From Allotamlana fucoidanivorans (GTDB lineage Bacteria > Bacteroidota > Bacteroidia > Flavobacteriales > Flavobacteriaceae): a DNA stretch of 64,000 bases. The position numbers were made by a program, and so were the translations under genes. This document shows positions 33,711 to 42,856 of this stretch, piece after piece. The notes beneath the pieces are model-generated. The model had not been told where the DNA came from. It worked only from the letters and a program-made list of their open reading frames with translations, and made no database searches. Positions within the stretch are counted from its first letter, which is position 1; each line of letters begins with the position of its first letter. Location of the stretch: NCBI RefSeq assembly GCF_006265225.1, contig NZ_VDCS01000008.1, positions 62,001-126,000 on the forward strand. Reading direction: 5' to 3'.

Positions 33711-35486
33711 ATGATACATCCCTTAAACTATTACGAAAAACAATTAACAAAACATCAGCTTCAGGAAAAAACCTATAGCAAGCGCATGATTCGTTTAAGC
33801 TTTATGCGTGTAGCGTTTTTTTTATTGACGGCTTATGGTGTGTACTATTTTTTTAATACATGGGAATTGGCCGTTGGTATAGCTGTTTTGGGCATTGTGG
33901 TGTTTATTTATTTGCTGTCTCGCTATACGGACGTGAAGCGCCAAAAAAGGTTGCATCAAGAACTGGTTAAACTTAATGAGTTGGAGTTGAAAATAGCTTC
34001 GGGTGATTTTTTCGAAGAACCTAACGGATTGCAATTTCAAGACGCTAATCATAGTTATAGTCTTGATGTAGATTTGTTTGGTCGAGGTTCTTTTTTTCAG
34101 GTTATCAACAGAACGGCTGTTCAAGAAGGTACACAAAAGCTAGCGTATTTTTTAAAGGCAAATAAAATTGGTAATATAAAGCAACGCCAAGAGGCTATAA
34201 AAGAACTTTCCAGTGCACCAGAATGGCGTCAGCAATATACAGCAGTAGCGCGCTTAGTTAACCTAGAAACTTCGGTCAACCAAATCAAGAGTTGGTTAAA
34301 CCATTATCAACCTTTTTTGCCAAAGGTTATAAAGTGGGTTCCATTAGGTTTTAGTATAACTTCAGTCATGATTCTTGTTTTAACGGTCTTGAATATAGTA
34401 ACCAATAAAGCGTTGTTGGGGTATCTGTTACTACTTGGGCTTGGAATTACGGGAATTTATCTTAAAAAAGTTAATGTTTTAGCGCTTAAAACGGATAAAA
34501 TTAGAGATACTTTTAGGCAGTATGCGGCCTTGTTAGATTTGATTGAACGGCAAACCTTTGCTTCAGATTTGCTTATAGAAAAACAAAAGTTAATAGAATG
34601 TCACGGTAAAAAAGCATCAATAGTATTCAAAACATTTTCTAAACACTTAGATGCTCTTGATAATAGAAACAACTTAATAGGAGCCATTTTTGGAAATGGG
34701 TTGTTTTTAAATGACCTAAGAAATAGTTTTGCCATAGAACAATGGATTGATACCTATGGCTCCAAAGTAGCCGATTGGTTTGAGGTGGTTGCCTTTTTTG
34801 ATGCGTATAACACGTTGGGGAACTATACTTTTAATCATCCTAAGTTTGTTTTTCCCGAGATTTTTGAAAACGGCCCCATTATTAATGCTGAAAAATTAGG
34901 GCATCCTATGCTGAATGAGGCAAAACGAATTACGAGTGATGTATACATAGAACAAAGTCAGTTTTTTATTGTAACAGGAGCTAACATGGCTGGAAAAAGT
35001 ACGTTTTTAAGAACCATTTCTTTACATATCATTATGGCCAATATGGGATTGCCTGTGTGTGCTGCGTCAAGCACATATACGCCCATGAAACTCATTACAA
35101 GTATGCGAACGTCAGATTCTTTGACAGATGATAGTTCATATTTCTTTTCGGAATTAACACGATTGAAGTTCATTGTTGATGCTATTCAAGAAGATGCGTC
35201 TTACTTTATAGTTTTAGATGAAATTTTAAAAGGCACAAATAGTACCGATAAGGCCATTGGTTCAAGAAAGTTTGTTGAAAAACTAGTAGCCTCAAAAGCA
35301 ACAGGCATTATAGCAACGCATGATTTAAGTCTTTGTGATATTGAAAATGAATTAAAAGACGTAAAAAACTATTATTTTGATGCTGAAATTATTAACGATG
35401 AGTTGTTTTTTGATTTTAGACTAAAAAAGGGTGTGTGTCAAAATATGAATGCCTCCTTTTTGTTAAAGAAAATGAACATCGTTTAG
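33711..35486 (+). CDS. Membrane-anchored MutS-like ATPase
   Basis: 591 residues. The C-terminal third is a MutS ATPase: Walker A GANMAGKST (starting near 423), SSYFFSELTRLKFIVD, Walker B FIVLDEIL (near 500), and ATHDLSL. The N-terminal third holds two hydrophobic helices (about 30-70), and another pair lies at about 207-250. The mismatch-recognition and connector domains of MutS and the Smr domain of MutS2 are missing. A role at the membrane, not classical mismatch repair, is inferred. Members are widespread in Bacteroidetes, with no assigned function that I know. Confidence 0.85.
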   Translation: MIHPLNYYEKQLTKHQLQEKTYSKRMIRLSFMRVAFFLLTAYGVYYFFNTWELAVGIAVLGIVVFIYLLSRYTDVKRQKRLHQELVKLNELELKIASGDFFEEPNGLQFQDANHSYSLDVDLFGRGSFFQVINRTAVQEGTQKLAYFLKANKIGNIKQRQEAIKELSSAPEWRQQYTAVARLVNLETSVNQIKSWLNHYQPFLPKVIKWVPLGFSITSVMILVLTVLNIVTNKALLGYLLLLGLGITGIYLKKVNVLALKTDKIRDTFRQYAALLDLIERQTFASDLLIEKQKLIECHGKKASIVFKTFSKHLDALDNRNNLIGAIFGNGLFLNDLRNSFAIEQWIDTYGSKVADWFEVVAFFDAYNTLGNYTFNHPKFVFPEIFENGPIINAEKLGHPMLNEAKRITSDVYIEQSQFFIVTGANMAGKSTFLRTISLHIIMANMGLPVCAASSTYTPMKLITSMRTSDSLTDDSSYFFSELTRLKFIVDAIQEDASYFIVLDEILKGTNSTDKAIGSRKFVEKLVASKATGIIATHDLSLCDIENELKDVKNYYFDAEIINDELFFDFRLKKGVCQNMNASFLLKKMNIV

Positions 35487-35542
35487 CCTGAATAGCATTT
35501 AATACAGATTTTATATAGCAACAATTCATAAATTTAGTAAGG

Positions 35543-36685
35543 ATGCGGCACAGTTCAAAATTACCTCATGTTGGCACTACCATTTTTTCAGTGATGAGCG
35601 GATTGGCAAAAAAGCACCATGCTATTAACTTCTCGCAGGGGTTTCCAGATTTTGGCAGTGATTCAAAACTTATTGATTTGGTAAACCAAGCCATGCATTC
35701 TGGGTATAATCAATATGCGCCTATGGCAGGTAATTTAGAGTTGCGAACGGCTATTGCTAATAAAATAGAAACGCTATACCATACCAACTATCATCCTGAT
35801 AATGAAATAACGGTCACCGCTGGTGCTACTCAAGCCATTTCAACAATATTAACAACCTTTATTAAACAGGGTGATGAAGTTATTGTGTTTAAACCAGCTT
35901 ATGATAGTTATGAACCAGGGATTAGGCTTCATGGCGGTAAACCTGTACTCATACAACTTCGGGCACCAGAGTATTGCGTAAATTGGGAGGAAGTAAAGCA
36001 AAGCATTAGTGTTCGTACAAAAATGATTATAATTAATTCGCCGCATAACCCAACGGGGATGGTTTTTTCAAAGGCAGATATGTTGCGGTTGCAGGAACTT
36101 ACCAGGGACACCAATATTATTGTGTTAAGTGATGAGGTTTATGAACATATGATTTATGATGCTAACAAGCATCAAAGTGTATGTTTGTTTCCTGATTTAA
36201 AATCAAGAAGTTTTTTAGTGGCCTCGTTTTGTAAAACATTCCACAATACAGGTTGGCGTATAGGGTATTGCTGTGCTCCAAAAACGCTTATGGAGTTATT
36301 TATGCAAGTGCATCAATTTAATGTGTTTTGTGTGCACCATCCCACCCAAAAAGGGATTGCGGATTATATGCAAGAACCTGAGCATTATTTAGGGTTATCT
36401 GCATTTTATCAAAGGAAACGTGATTTATTTTTAAGCCTCATAAAGGAATCTAGGTTTACTTATGTGCCTACTAAGGGCACTTATTTTCAGGTATTGAATT
36501 ATTCTGCAATAACCGATGAGTATGATGTAGACTATGCTAAACGATTAACTGTAGAATCAGGCATTGCTTCCATTCCATTATCCGTTTTTAACACCAATAA
36601 TTTAGACTATAAAGCCTTGCGTTTCTGCTTTGCTAAGTCTGAAGATTCTTTAAAACGTGCTGCAGATATTTTGTGCCATTTATAA
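35543..36685 (+). CDS. Methionine aminotransferase (class I/II PLP enzyme)
   Basis: 380 residues, fold type I. Motifs: INFSQGFPDF, GATQAISTIL, NSPHNPTGMVF (Asn contacting PLP), LSDEVYEHMIYD, and the PLP lysine in SFCKTFHNTGWRIGY. The sequence resembles YbdL/KAT-type enzymes that transaminate methionine or glutamine. An omega-amidase gene follows after 34 bases; the two together would make and clear alpha-ketoglutaramate in methionine salvage. The exact amino donor is inferred. Confidence 0.88.
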   Translation: MRHSSKLPHVGTTIFSVMSGLAKKHHAINFSQGFPDFGSDSKLIDLVNQAMHSGYNQYAPMAGNLELRTAIANKIETLYHTNYHPDNEITVTAGATQAISTILTTFIKQGDEVIVFKPAYDSYEPGIRLHGGKPVLIQLRAPEYCVNWEEVKQSISVRTKMIIINSPHNPTGMVFSKADMLRLQELTRDTNIIVLSDEVYEHMIYDANKHQSVCLFPDLKSRSFLVASFCKTFHNTGWRIGYCCAPKTLMELFMQVHQFNVFCVHHPTQKGIADYMQEPEHYLGLSAFYQRKRDLFLSLIKESRFTYVPTKGTYFQVLNYSAITDEYDVDYAKRLTVESGIASIPLSVFNTNNLDYKALRFCFAKSEDSLKRAADILCHL

Positions 36686-36719
36686 AATGCGTATATTTTG
36701 GTGAAACTTGTAACATAAT

Positions 36720-37502
36720 ATGCAAAGTCAATTAAATATAGCCGTAATACAATCTGATTTGGTTTGGGAAAATCCAAAGGCGAATCGCGAAAATTTTGAA
36801 ACGAAAATACTTGGTATAACCAAGGCTGTTGATATCATTGTTTTGCCAGAAATGTTTACTTCTGGGTTTACTATGAACGCTTCAAAAGTAGCAGAACCTA
36901 TGGAAGGAGCAACGGTATCATGGATGAAGCAGTTAGCCGTAACAAAAGGAGCGGCTATATTAGGAAGTTTGGTGATTTCTGATGAAGATAAAAACTATTA
37001 CAACCGTTTACTTTTTGTAGAACCCTCCGGACGTATTACAACCTATAACAAACGCCATACATTTACTTTAGTTGGTGAAGATAAGGTGTATACTTCAGGT
37101 GATGAAAAGGTGCTAATTGATTATAAAGGGTGGCGTATATGTCCTTTAATATGCTATGATTTGCGTTTTCCTGTTTGGGCTAGAAATGTTGACAACTATG
37201 ATGTTTTAATCTATGTAGCTAACTGGCCAAAGCCCAGAATTACGGCTTGGGATGCTTTGCTCAAAGCCCGCGCCATTGAAAACATGAGCTATTGTATTGG
37301 TGTTAATAGAGTAGGGGTTGACGGTGTAAATAGTGTATATTCAGGGCACTCAGTAGTTTATAATGTGTTGGGACAAGAGATTCTAAAAACGGAAGCAGGA
37401 ACCGAAACGATTCAAACCATTACACTTGAAAAGCGACATATTGAAGCCTACCGAAATAAATTAAAATTTTTAAACGATAGAGATCATTTTACTATTGAGT
37501 AA
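36720..37502 (+). CDS. Nitrilase-family amidohydrolase, probable omega-amidase
   Basis: 260 residues of the carbon-nitrogen hydrolase family. The Glu-Lys-Cys triad is visible: Glu in VLPEMFTSGF (near 43), Lys in YNKRHTF (near 110), and Cys in CPLICYDLRFP (near 145). It resembles YafV/Nit2, which hydrolyse alpha-ketoglutaramate and alpha-ketosuccinamate. The upstream aminotransferase supports this role. The 3' end overlaps the convergent Ig-like lipoprotein gene by 11 bases. Confidence 0.9.
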   Translation: MQSQLNIAVIQSDLVWENPKANRENFETKILGITKAVDIIVLPEMFTSGFTMNASKVAEPMEGATVSWMKQLAVTKGAAILGSLVISDEDKNYYNRLLFVEPSGRITTYNKRHTFTLVGEDKVYTSGDEKVLIDYKGWRICPLICYDLRFPVWARNVDNYDVLIYVANWPKPRITAWDALLKARAIENMSYCIGVNRVGVDGVNSVYSGHSVVYNVLGQEILKTEAGTETIQTITLEKRHIEAYRNKLKFLNDRDHFTIE

Positions 37503-39099
37503 ATTCAAGCGTTTCTTGAATACCCCAATCAGCTCTAATTTCAATATCCTGAAAATGACTTACTTTTTCGGGTTGTATCTTTTTTAAATAATTACCCGTG
37601 TCAAACTTTTGGTTACCATTGGCATCATGAATCACGCGAATAGAATACATAGCAGGACTTAGATTTAAAAAATCTACAGTGCCTGGTTGGGCAACAGCTT
37701 GTTCACGTTTTACCTTACCACCTTTATCTGTCAACTGAATGATGAGTGGATATTGAGCGTTAACCAATGTAAAACGTACATATCCGTAATCGGATGACTT
37801 TCGAGTTTTTAATGTGTAAAAAATGGTGTCGTTTTTATCTTCAAAAAAGTCAGTGAATGCCTCTGGGAGAAGCTGCACTTGATAGCCGTTATCTTCAGTT
37901 TTATTGAAATCTAAAGCATAGGTGTTGTTAATACTATCAAAGGTTGATGTAAAGGCTATTATGGTAGAATCTCTGTCCATGATTTTAACTTTTGAAGCAT
38001 CAAAATGATCAATAGGCGTAGAGCCTGAAATTTTAAAAGGTTCATCTAGGCCAATGGTGCCCTCGGGGGAGGCATCTAATATCAACGAATCTCTTTTTTG
38101 CTCACTAATACGCACGGTGAAGTCTTTTTCAAAGAGAGTAGGATGTGAAACATTAAAAACAAGAGAATCTACCTCTAATCTCGGCTTGTACCAGTAATTT
38201 AATGTGTCGGTTTTTGGGTCTTTTGTAACCCTGTATTCAAACTCGGCTGGTGTTTCAGACACTAATTTGATATTCATGCCCTCATAATTTCCTTCGTAGC
38301 CAAAGGCTATTTTTTCTCCCGAAATGAGTCGTGGTCTGGTTGCCTTATAATCCAATTCTTCTGAAAATAATTTCAAGGTGTATAACGAATCTGTAGGAAC
38401 TTCAATAAACGTGCTTTGAAAGGCAATTTGGTCTGTTTTCTGTTGAAATTTATTGTCTCCATTATTGTCTTTTAATGCAACAAGCAAATATTTACCTGCT
38501 TTTATGTTTTCAATAGAAAAAGTAGTTAAGCTATCTAAAGTATTTGTAATGTACTTAGGTACTTCTGTGTAAATGATAGAGTCTGTAAACGTAGAGTCAA
38601 CTTCATAAAGCCCCACATTTACAAAGGATTCAGGTTTTGTGTCAATAGCATGAACAATGGTGCCTTGTACGGTTAAGGAATCAATGTAGTCACCAGTGGA
38701 AAATACATATCGATAATACGGGTAAGGGTTGCCTTCGTTGTTGTCTTGTATGCTATTACCAAAGTTAAAGGCATATGTAGCATTGGGTTCTAACGTGTCA
38801 TTTATTTTTATGGTGATTTTTTTACTGGCATTACCTAAAGGGGTAATATCAGGTTTATGCTTCATAGGAGGCGAAATAATAAGTTGTTTTGAAAGATCTT
38901 TAATTTTGATATACTCATCAAAGGTGATTTCAATTTCTTCCGCATCAAAATGTATTGAGTTGTTCTCTGGAGATGACGCTATAATAACTGGAGGTGTTTC
39001 ATCTTTTGGTCCGCCTTGAGGCGTGCCTCGGTTGGCACAGTTGATAAAAATAATACCTAAAATAAAGGCGAAAATAAAATTTGAAAGCGTCTTATTCAT
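37492..39099 (-). CDS. Ig-like domain lipoprotein
   Basis: About 535 residues. The signal ends in a lipobox (IIFINCANRG; Cys near 21). Residues about 35-130 form a bacterial Ig-like (SbsA type) domain (PPVIIASSPENNSIHFDAEEIEITFDEYI pattern), followed by several beta-rich repeats. The last part carries RVIHDANGNQKFDTGNYL, a calcium-loop-like turn. This is a conserved flavobacterial surface or periplasmic lipoprotein with no assigned function. A start two codons upstream is also possible. comF lies 54 bases upstream in the same direction. Confidence 0.78.
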   Translation of the reverse strand: MNKTLSNFIFAFILGIIFINCANRGTPQGGPKDETPPVIIASSPENNSIHFDAEEIEITFDEYIKIKDLSKQLIISPPMKHKPDITPLGNASKKITIKINDTLEPNATYAFNFGNSIQDNNEGNPYPYYRYVFSTGDYIDSLTVQGTIVHAIDTKPESFVNVGLYEVDSTFTDSIIYTEVPKYITNTLDSLTTFSIENIKAGKYLLVALKDNNGDNKFQQKTDQIAFQSTFIEVPTDSLYTLKLFSEELDYKATRPRLISGEKIAFGYEGNYEGMNIKLVSETPAEFEYRVTKDPKTDTLNYWYKPRLEVDSLVFNVSHPTLFEKDFTVRISEQKRDSLILDASPEGTIGLDEPFKISGSTPIDHFDASKVKIMDRDSTIIAFTSTFDSINNTYALDFNKTEDNGYQVQLLPEAFTDFFEDKNDTIFYTLKTRKSSDYGYVRFTLVNAQYPLIIQLTDKGGKVKREQAVAQPGTVDFLNLSPAMYSIRVIHDANGNQKFDTGNYLKKIQPEKVSHFQDIEIRADWGIQETLEFTQ

Positions 39100-39153
39100 C
39101 AGCAAATTTAAATTTTTACAAACCTACATAATTTTCAAGATATAACGTGTAAT

Positions 39154-39834
39154 TCATAGGGCTATTGCCATAGTAGCAATGCTAATTTTTATATTCTTAG
39201 CTTGGCTTAAAACTAGAATGCAAGCCTCCATGGTTGCGCCAGTAGTAATCAAGTCATCAACAAGTAATAGATGTTTGTTCTCAATTTTTTCTTGATTGAC
39301 TAAGGCAAAGAGTTCAGCGCTTTTTTGCCATCGTGTAAGGCGATTTTTCTTGGTTTGTGATGAGGTGTTGGTCACTTTTAGTAGCACATCATCTATATAA
39401 TCAGCCTGTAAAGCCTGTGCTATTTGTTGGCCAAATTTAGCCACTTGATTAAATCCTCTTTGTTGCAGTTTTTTCTTGTGAAGAGGCACAGGTATAACAG
39501 CATCAATTTGCTTAAAAGCATCGCATTCTTGTAGTTCATGCCCTAACCAGTTGCCTAGAACAACACCAATTTGTTCTTGGTTTTTGTATTTTAAATTATG
39601 AATAAGGTGTTGCACTTTACTCTGTTTTTCAAATCGGAATAATGCCGTACCAGTTTCAATTTTTGCACGACCATACAACACTTTAGCAACATTATCTGTT
39701 TTATCAAAATGAAAATTGGTTACAGGTAAATCATGCCGGCAATTGGTGCAAATAGTGTCTTCATAATCCCCTAAAAAATTAGAGCATGCACAACATACTT
39801 TTGGAAAAAATAAATTGATTAAAGATTTGAGCAT
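39154..39834 (-). CDS. ComF family phosphoribosyltransferase-like protein
   Basis: 226 residues with four Cys in two pairs near the N-terminus (CCAC and CTNC), a probable zinc ribbon. A PRTase domain follows with VPLHKKKLQQRGFNQ and the PRPP loop LLVDDLITTGATM (about 185-197). ComF proteins support DNA uptake in naturally competent bacteria and may have another role elsewhere. It is probably co-transcribed with the Ig-like lipoprotein gene and is divergent from glyS across 107 bases. Confidence 0.92.
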   Translation of the reverse strand: MLKSLINLFFPKVCCACSNFLGDYEDTICTNCRHDLPVTNFHFDKTDNVAKVLYGRAKIETGTALFRFEKQSKVQHLIHNLKYKNQEQIGVVLGNWLGHELQECDAFKQIDAVIPVPLHKKKLQQRGFNQVAKFGQQIAQALQADYIDDVLLKVTNTSSQTKKNRLTRWQKSAELFALVNQEKIENKHLLLVDDLITTGATMEACILVLSQAKNIKISIATMAIAL

Positions 39835-39929
39835 GGTTTATGAATGTAATCTTGTAAACTTAGGTAAAAAAATGAAGGTATTCAATCGTTATTTTTTAAT
39901 AAACAAGCTTTTAGTTACAAGCGGTTTTA

Positions 39930-39937
39930 TATTTTTG
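39930..39937 (+). promoter_or_regulatory. Promoter -7 box of glyS, next to the start codon
   Basis: TATTTTTG matches TAnnTTTG and ends only 4 bases before the ATG at 39942. Transcription would start at or near the start codon, so the mRNA may be leaderless. Confidence 0.5.
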
Positions 39938-39941
39938 CAGC

Positions 39942-41489
39942 ATGGCAAATCAAGATGATAAATTTAAGAAGGTAATATCGCATGCTAAGGAGTACGGGTA
40001 TGTATTTCAAAGTAGCGAAATATATGATGGTTTAAGTGCAGTTTATGACTATGCTCAAAATGGTGCTGAACTAAAGAAAAACATTCGCGACTATTGGTGG
40101 AAAGCCATGGTGCAAATGCATGACAATATAGTAGGGATTGATGCGGCAATTTTTATGCATCCTACTACATGGAAAGCCTCAGGGCATGTTGATGCTTTTA
40201 ATGATCCTTTAATTGATAACAAAGATTCTAAAAAACGGTATAGAGCTGATGTTTTAATTGAAGATTATTGTGCTAAAATAGAAGCAAAAATTGATAAAGA
40301 AGTGGCTAAAGCCGAAAAACGCTTTGGAGACGCTTTTAATAAGGAGGAATTTGTGTCGACTAACGGTCGTGTACTAAGTTATCAAGAAAAAATTGACAGC
40401 ATTCTGTCACGAATGGCCAAATCATTAGAAAATGAAGATTTAGCAGATGTAAAAGCGCTTATTGAAGAGTTAGAAATAGCCGATCCGCTTACAGGAAGTA
40501 AAAACTGGACTGATGTGAAGCAATTCAACTTGATGTTTGGTACCAAATTAGGAGCTTCAGCAGAAAATGCTATGGATTTATACTTACGTCCTGAAACGGC
40601 CCAAGGTATATTCGTAAATTTCTTAAACGTTCAAAAAACGGGACGTATGAAGATTCCGTTTGGAATTGCGCAAACAGGTAAGGCATTCAGAAATGAAATT
40701 GTCGCCAGACAATTTATCTTTAGAATGCGTGAGTTTGAACAAATGGAAATGCAGTTTTTTATCAAGCCAGGCACGCAACAAGAATGGTATGAACATTGGA
40801 AAGAAACCAGACTTAAATGGCATTTATCATTAGGAATGGGAGCAGACAATTACCGATTTCACGACCATGAAAAATTAGCACACTACGCTGATGCTGCTTG
40901 CGATATTGAGTTTAAATTCCCATTCGGATTTAAAGAACTAGAAGGGATTCATTCACGTACCGATTTTGATTTATCACAACACGAAAAATACTCTGGCAAA
41001 AAACTACAATATTTTGATCCAGAAGAAAATAAAAGCTATGTGCCTTATGTGTTAGAAACGTCTATTGGGTTAGATAGAATGTTCTTAGCGGTATTCTCAA
41101 ATTCGTTAGTTGAAGAAGAATTAGAAAACGGTACATCAAGAACAGTTTTAAAATTACCAAGTGTTTTAGCACCTGTAAAAGCAGCTGTTTTACCTTTAGT
41201 TAAAAAAGATGGATTGCCTGATGTAGCTAGGAAAATAGTAGATGAATTGAAGTGGGATTTCAATGTTATTTACGATGAAAAGGATGCGGTTGGAAGACGT
41301 TACCGCAGACAAGATGCTAACGGAACACCGTTCTGTATTACTGTAGATCATGATACGCTTGAAGATAACACGGTTACCATTCGTCATCGTGATACCATGG
41401 AACAACAACGTGTTAAGATAGATGATTTAAGAACTATCATCAAAAATGAAGTGGATGTGCGTTCATGGTTATTGAAAATGAAAGAATAA
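39942..41489 (+). CDS. glyS: Glycine-tRNA ligase (dimeric alpha2 type)
   Basis: A class II enzyme of 515 residues that resembles the archaeal/eukaryotic-type dimer. Signatures: the N-terminal YGYVFQSSEIYDGLSAVYDYA, motif 2 in GKAFRNEIVARQFIFRMREFEQMEMQFF, and motif 3 around TSIGLDRMFLAVF. The C-terminal anticodon-binding domain (about 410-515) follows. It starts with the usual flavobacterial MANQDDKFKK. A terminator ends it. The alpha/beta tetramer form is not present here. Confidence 0.97.
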   Translation: MANQDDKFKKVISHAKEYGYVFQSSEIYDGLSAVYDYAQNGAELKKNIRDYWWKAMVQMHDNIVGIDAAIFMHPTTWKASGHVDAFNDPLIDNKDSKKRYRADVLIEDYCAKIEAKIDKEVAKAEKRFGDAFNKEEFVSTNGRVLSYQEKIDSILSRMAKSLENEDLADVKALIEELEIADPLTGSKNWTDVKQFNLMFGTKLGASAENAMDLYLRPETAQGIFVNFLNVQKTGRMKIPFGIAQTGKAFRNEIVARQFIFRMREFEQMEMQFFIKPGTQQEWYEHWKETRLKWHLSLGMGADNYRFHDHEKLAHYADAACDIEFKFPFGFKELEGIHSRTDFDLSQHEKYSGKKLQYFDPEENKSYVPYVLETSIGLDRMFLAVFSNSLVEEELENGTSRTVLKLPSVLAPVKAAVLPLVKKDGLPDVARKIVDELKWDFNVIYDEKDAVGRRYRRQDANGTPFCITVDHDTLEDNTVTIRHRDTMEQQRVKIDDLRTIIKNEVDVRSWLLKMKE

Positions 41490-41517
41490 CCACGATATAG
41501 AATTGTAAAAAATAAGG

Positions 41518-41547
41518 CGCCTGAGTTTTTTTATTCAGGCGTTTTTT
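41518..41547. terminator. Terminator between glyS and the outer membrane protein gene
   Basis: CGCCTGA (41518-41524) pairs with TCAGGCG (41535-41541), with a T-rich loop and a T-run after it. Confidence 0.82.
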
Positions 41548-41549
41548 AT

Positions 41550-42131
41550 TTAAAATCGATAGCCGGCTGATATAGAGGATTTTCCAATGATACGTTTATT
41601 CGTAGACGCATTGCCATAATCTCCAAAGAGATTGCTTCCCACGCCAATATTAAAAGCTATGATGATATTTGAACGGGTAATCCATTTTGAGCCTAAACCT
41701 ATGCCAAGCGCAAAATCTGTTACCTTTTCAGTGCGGGTTTCTCTAATTTTGATATCAGGAAATAGACCCCAGCCAAAAATGGTTCTAGTTTCGCCGGTAT
41801 ATTTCTTAATATTTTGGGAGTTTAACATACCAAACCCTTCAAGGAAAAACCCAGAAGCGTATTTTTTACCCAAATAAAATCTATAATATGGGGTTACGTA
41901 ATAATTAAAAAAATCATTTTTGACGTCTTCGTCAAAAGCAATAAAAGTAGATATACCTATACCTGAATTTTTAGCTAAGGTACGCTCATAGCTCACACTA
42001 ATACCACCGATAGCTAATGCCAAAGCATTTAAATTAATCTCATTAAAGTTTTGATTCCATGCAATGTTTTGAGCAAAACTATTAGAGAAAAATAATGAGC
42101 ATGATACACAAATAAAAATCAAACTTTTCAC
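41550..42131 (-). CDS. Predicted small outer membrane beta-barrel protein
   Basis: 193 residues with a signal peptide (cleavage after SFAQ, about residue 20). Amphipathic strands (GGISVSYERTL, YYVTPYYRFYLGKKY, FALGIGLGSKWI) and a terminal strand ending SISAGYRF, with Phe last, fit an 8-stranded barrel. No family name can be given. It is a single gene between the glyS terminator and the Lrp regulator. Confidence 0.65.
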   Translation of the reverse strand: MKSLIFICVSCSLFFSNSFAQNIAWNQNFNEINLNALALAIGGISVSYERTLAKNSGIGISTFIAFDEDVKNDFFNYYVTPYYRFYLGKKYASGFFLEGFGMLNSQNIKKYTGETRTIFGWGLFPDIKIRETRTEKVTDFALGIGLGSKWITRSNIIIAFNIGVGSNLFGDYGNASTNKRIIGKSSISAGYRF

Positions 42132-42214
42132 TAGGCTCGTAAGTTAACTAGTAATAAAGTTAATGAAAAATTTTGCAATAGTTTAAAATACAGTGTTTTT
42201 GATGTGAAAAAGTA

Positions 42215-42682
42215 CTATACTTTAATCTGTCTATCAATTTGTTGATGTAATGAAATAAGCGATTCGGTTCTTAAGACACCGGCTATAGATTGAATATTTT
42301 TATTAAGTAAATGCATTAAATGCTCATTATCATAAGCTAATAGTTTGATAAATAAATTATAGTTTCCCGTAGTAAAATGACATTCTAATACTTCAGGGAA
42401 ACGCTTTAATGCTTTTACAACATCATCTGTAATAGCCGCTTTGTCTAAATAAATACCAACAAAGGCCATGGTTGAATAGCCTAAAACCTCTGGGTTTATT
42501 ATGAATTTAGAACCCGCTAAAAGCTTTGATTTTTCAAGTTTCCTAAGACGTTGGTGAATGGCTGCTCCTGAGATGCCTACATTTCGTGCAATTTCTAAAA
42601 TAGGTGTTCTGGCGTCTTCGGTTAAAACGCGAAGTATTTTTTTGTCAATCCCATCAATGGTAATAGCTTTTTGTTTTTTCAT
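42215..42682 (-). CDS. Lrp/AsnC family transcriptional regulator
   Basis: 155 residues. An N-terminal helix-turn-helix (about 10-60: IDKKILRVLTEDARTPILEIARNVGISGAAIHQRLRKLE) precedes an RAM ligand/oligomer domain (about 70-150). It belongs to the feast/famine regulators that sense amino acids. The next gene in the same direction, 174 bases upstream, encodes a saccharopine dehydrogenase family protein, so control of lysine metabolism is possible but not shown. The start MKKQKAITIDGIDKKIL is usual for flavobacterial members. Confidence 0.93.
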   Translation of the reverse strand: MKKQKAITIDGIDKKILRVLTEDARTPILEIARNVGISGAAIHQRLRKLEKSKLLAGSKFIINPEVLGYSTMAFVGIYLDKAAITDDVVKALKRFPEVLECHFTTGNYNLFIKLLAYDNEHLMHLLNKNIQSIAGVLRTESLISLHQQIDRQIKV

Positions 42683-42856
42683 TAGTGTTGTGGTTTGACG
42701 GTAAAAATAGTGATTTGATTTTAATTTGTAATTATAATTGATAAAAAGCTATAAGAATGAAATGTTTTTTTAAAGGAATTCAAAGACTATTGATATCGTT
42801 TAAAGATTTATAAGCTTGAAGGGGGATATTTTGGTATTAATGTAAAGCCAAGCAGT

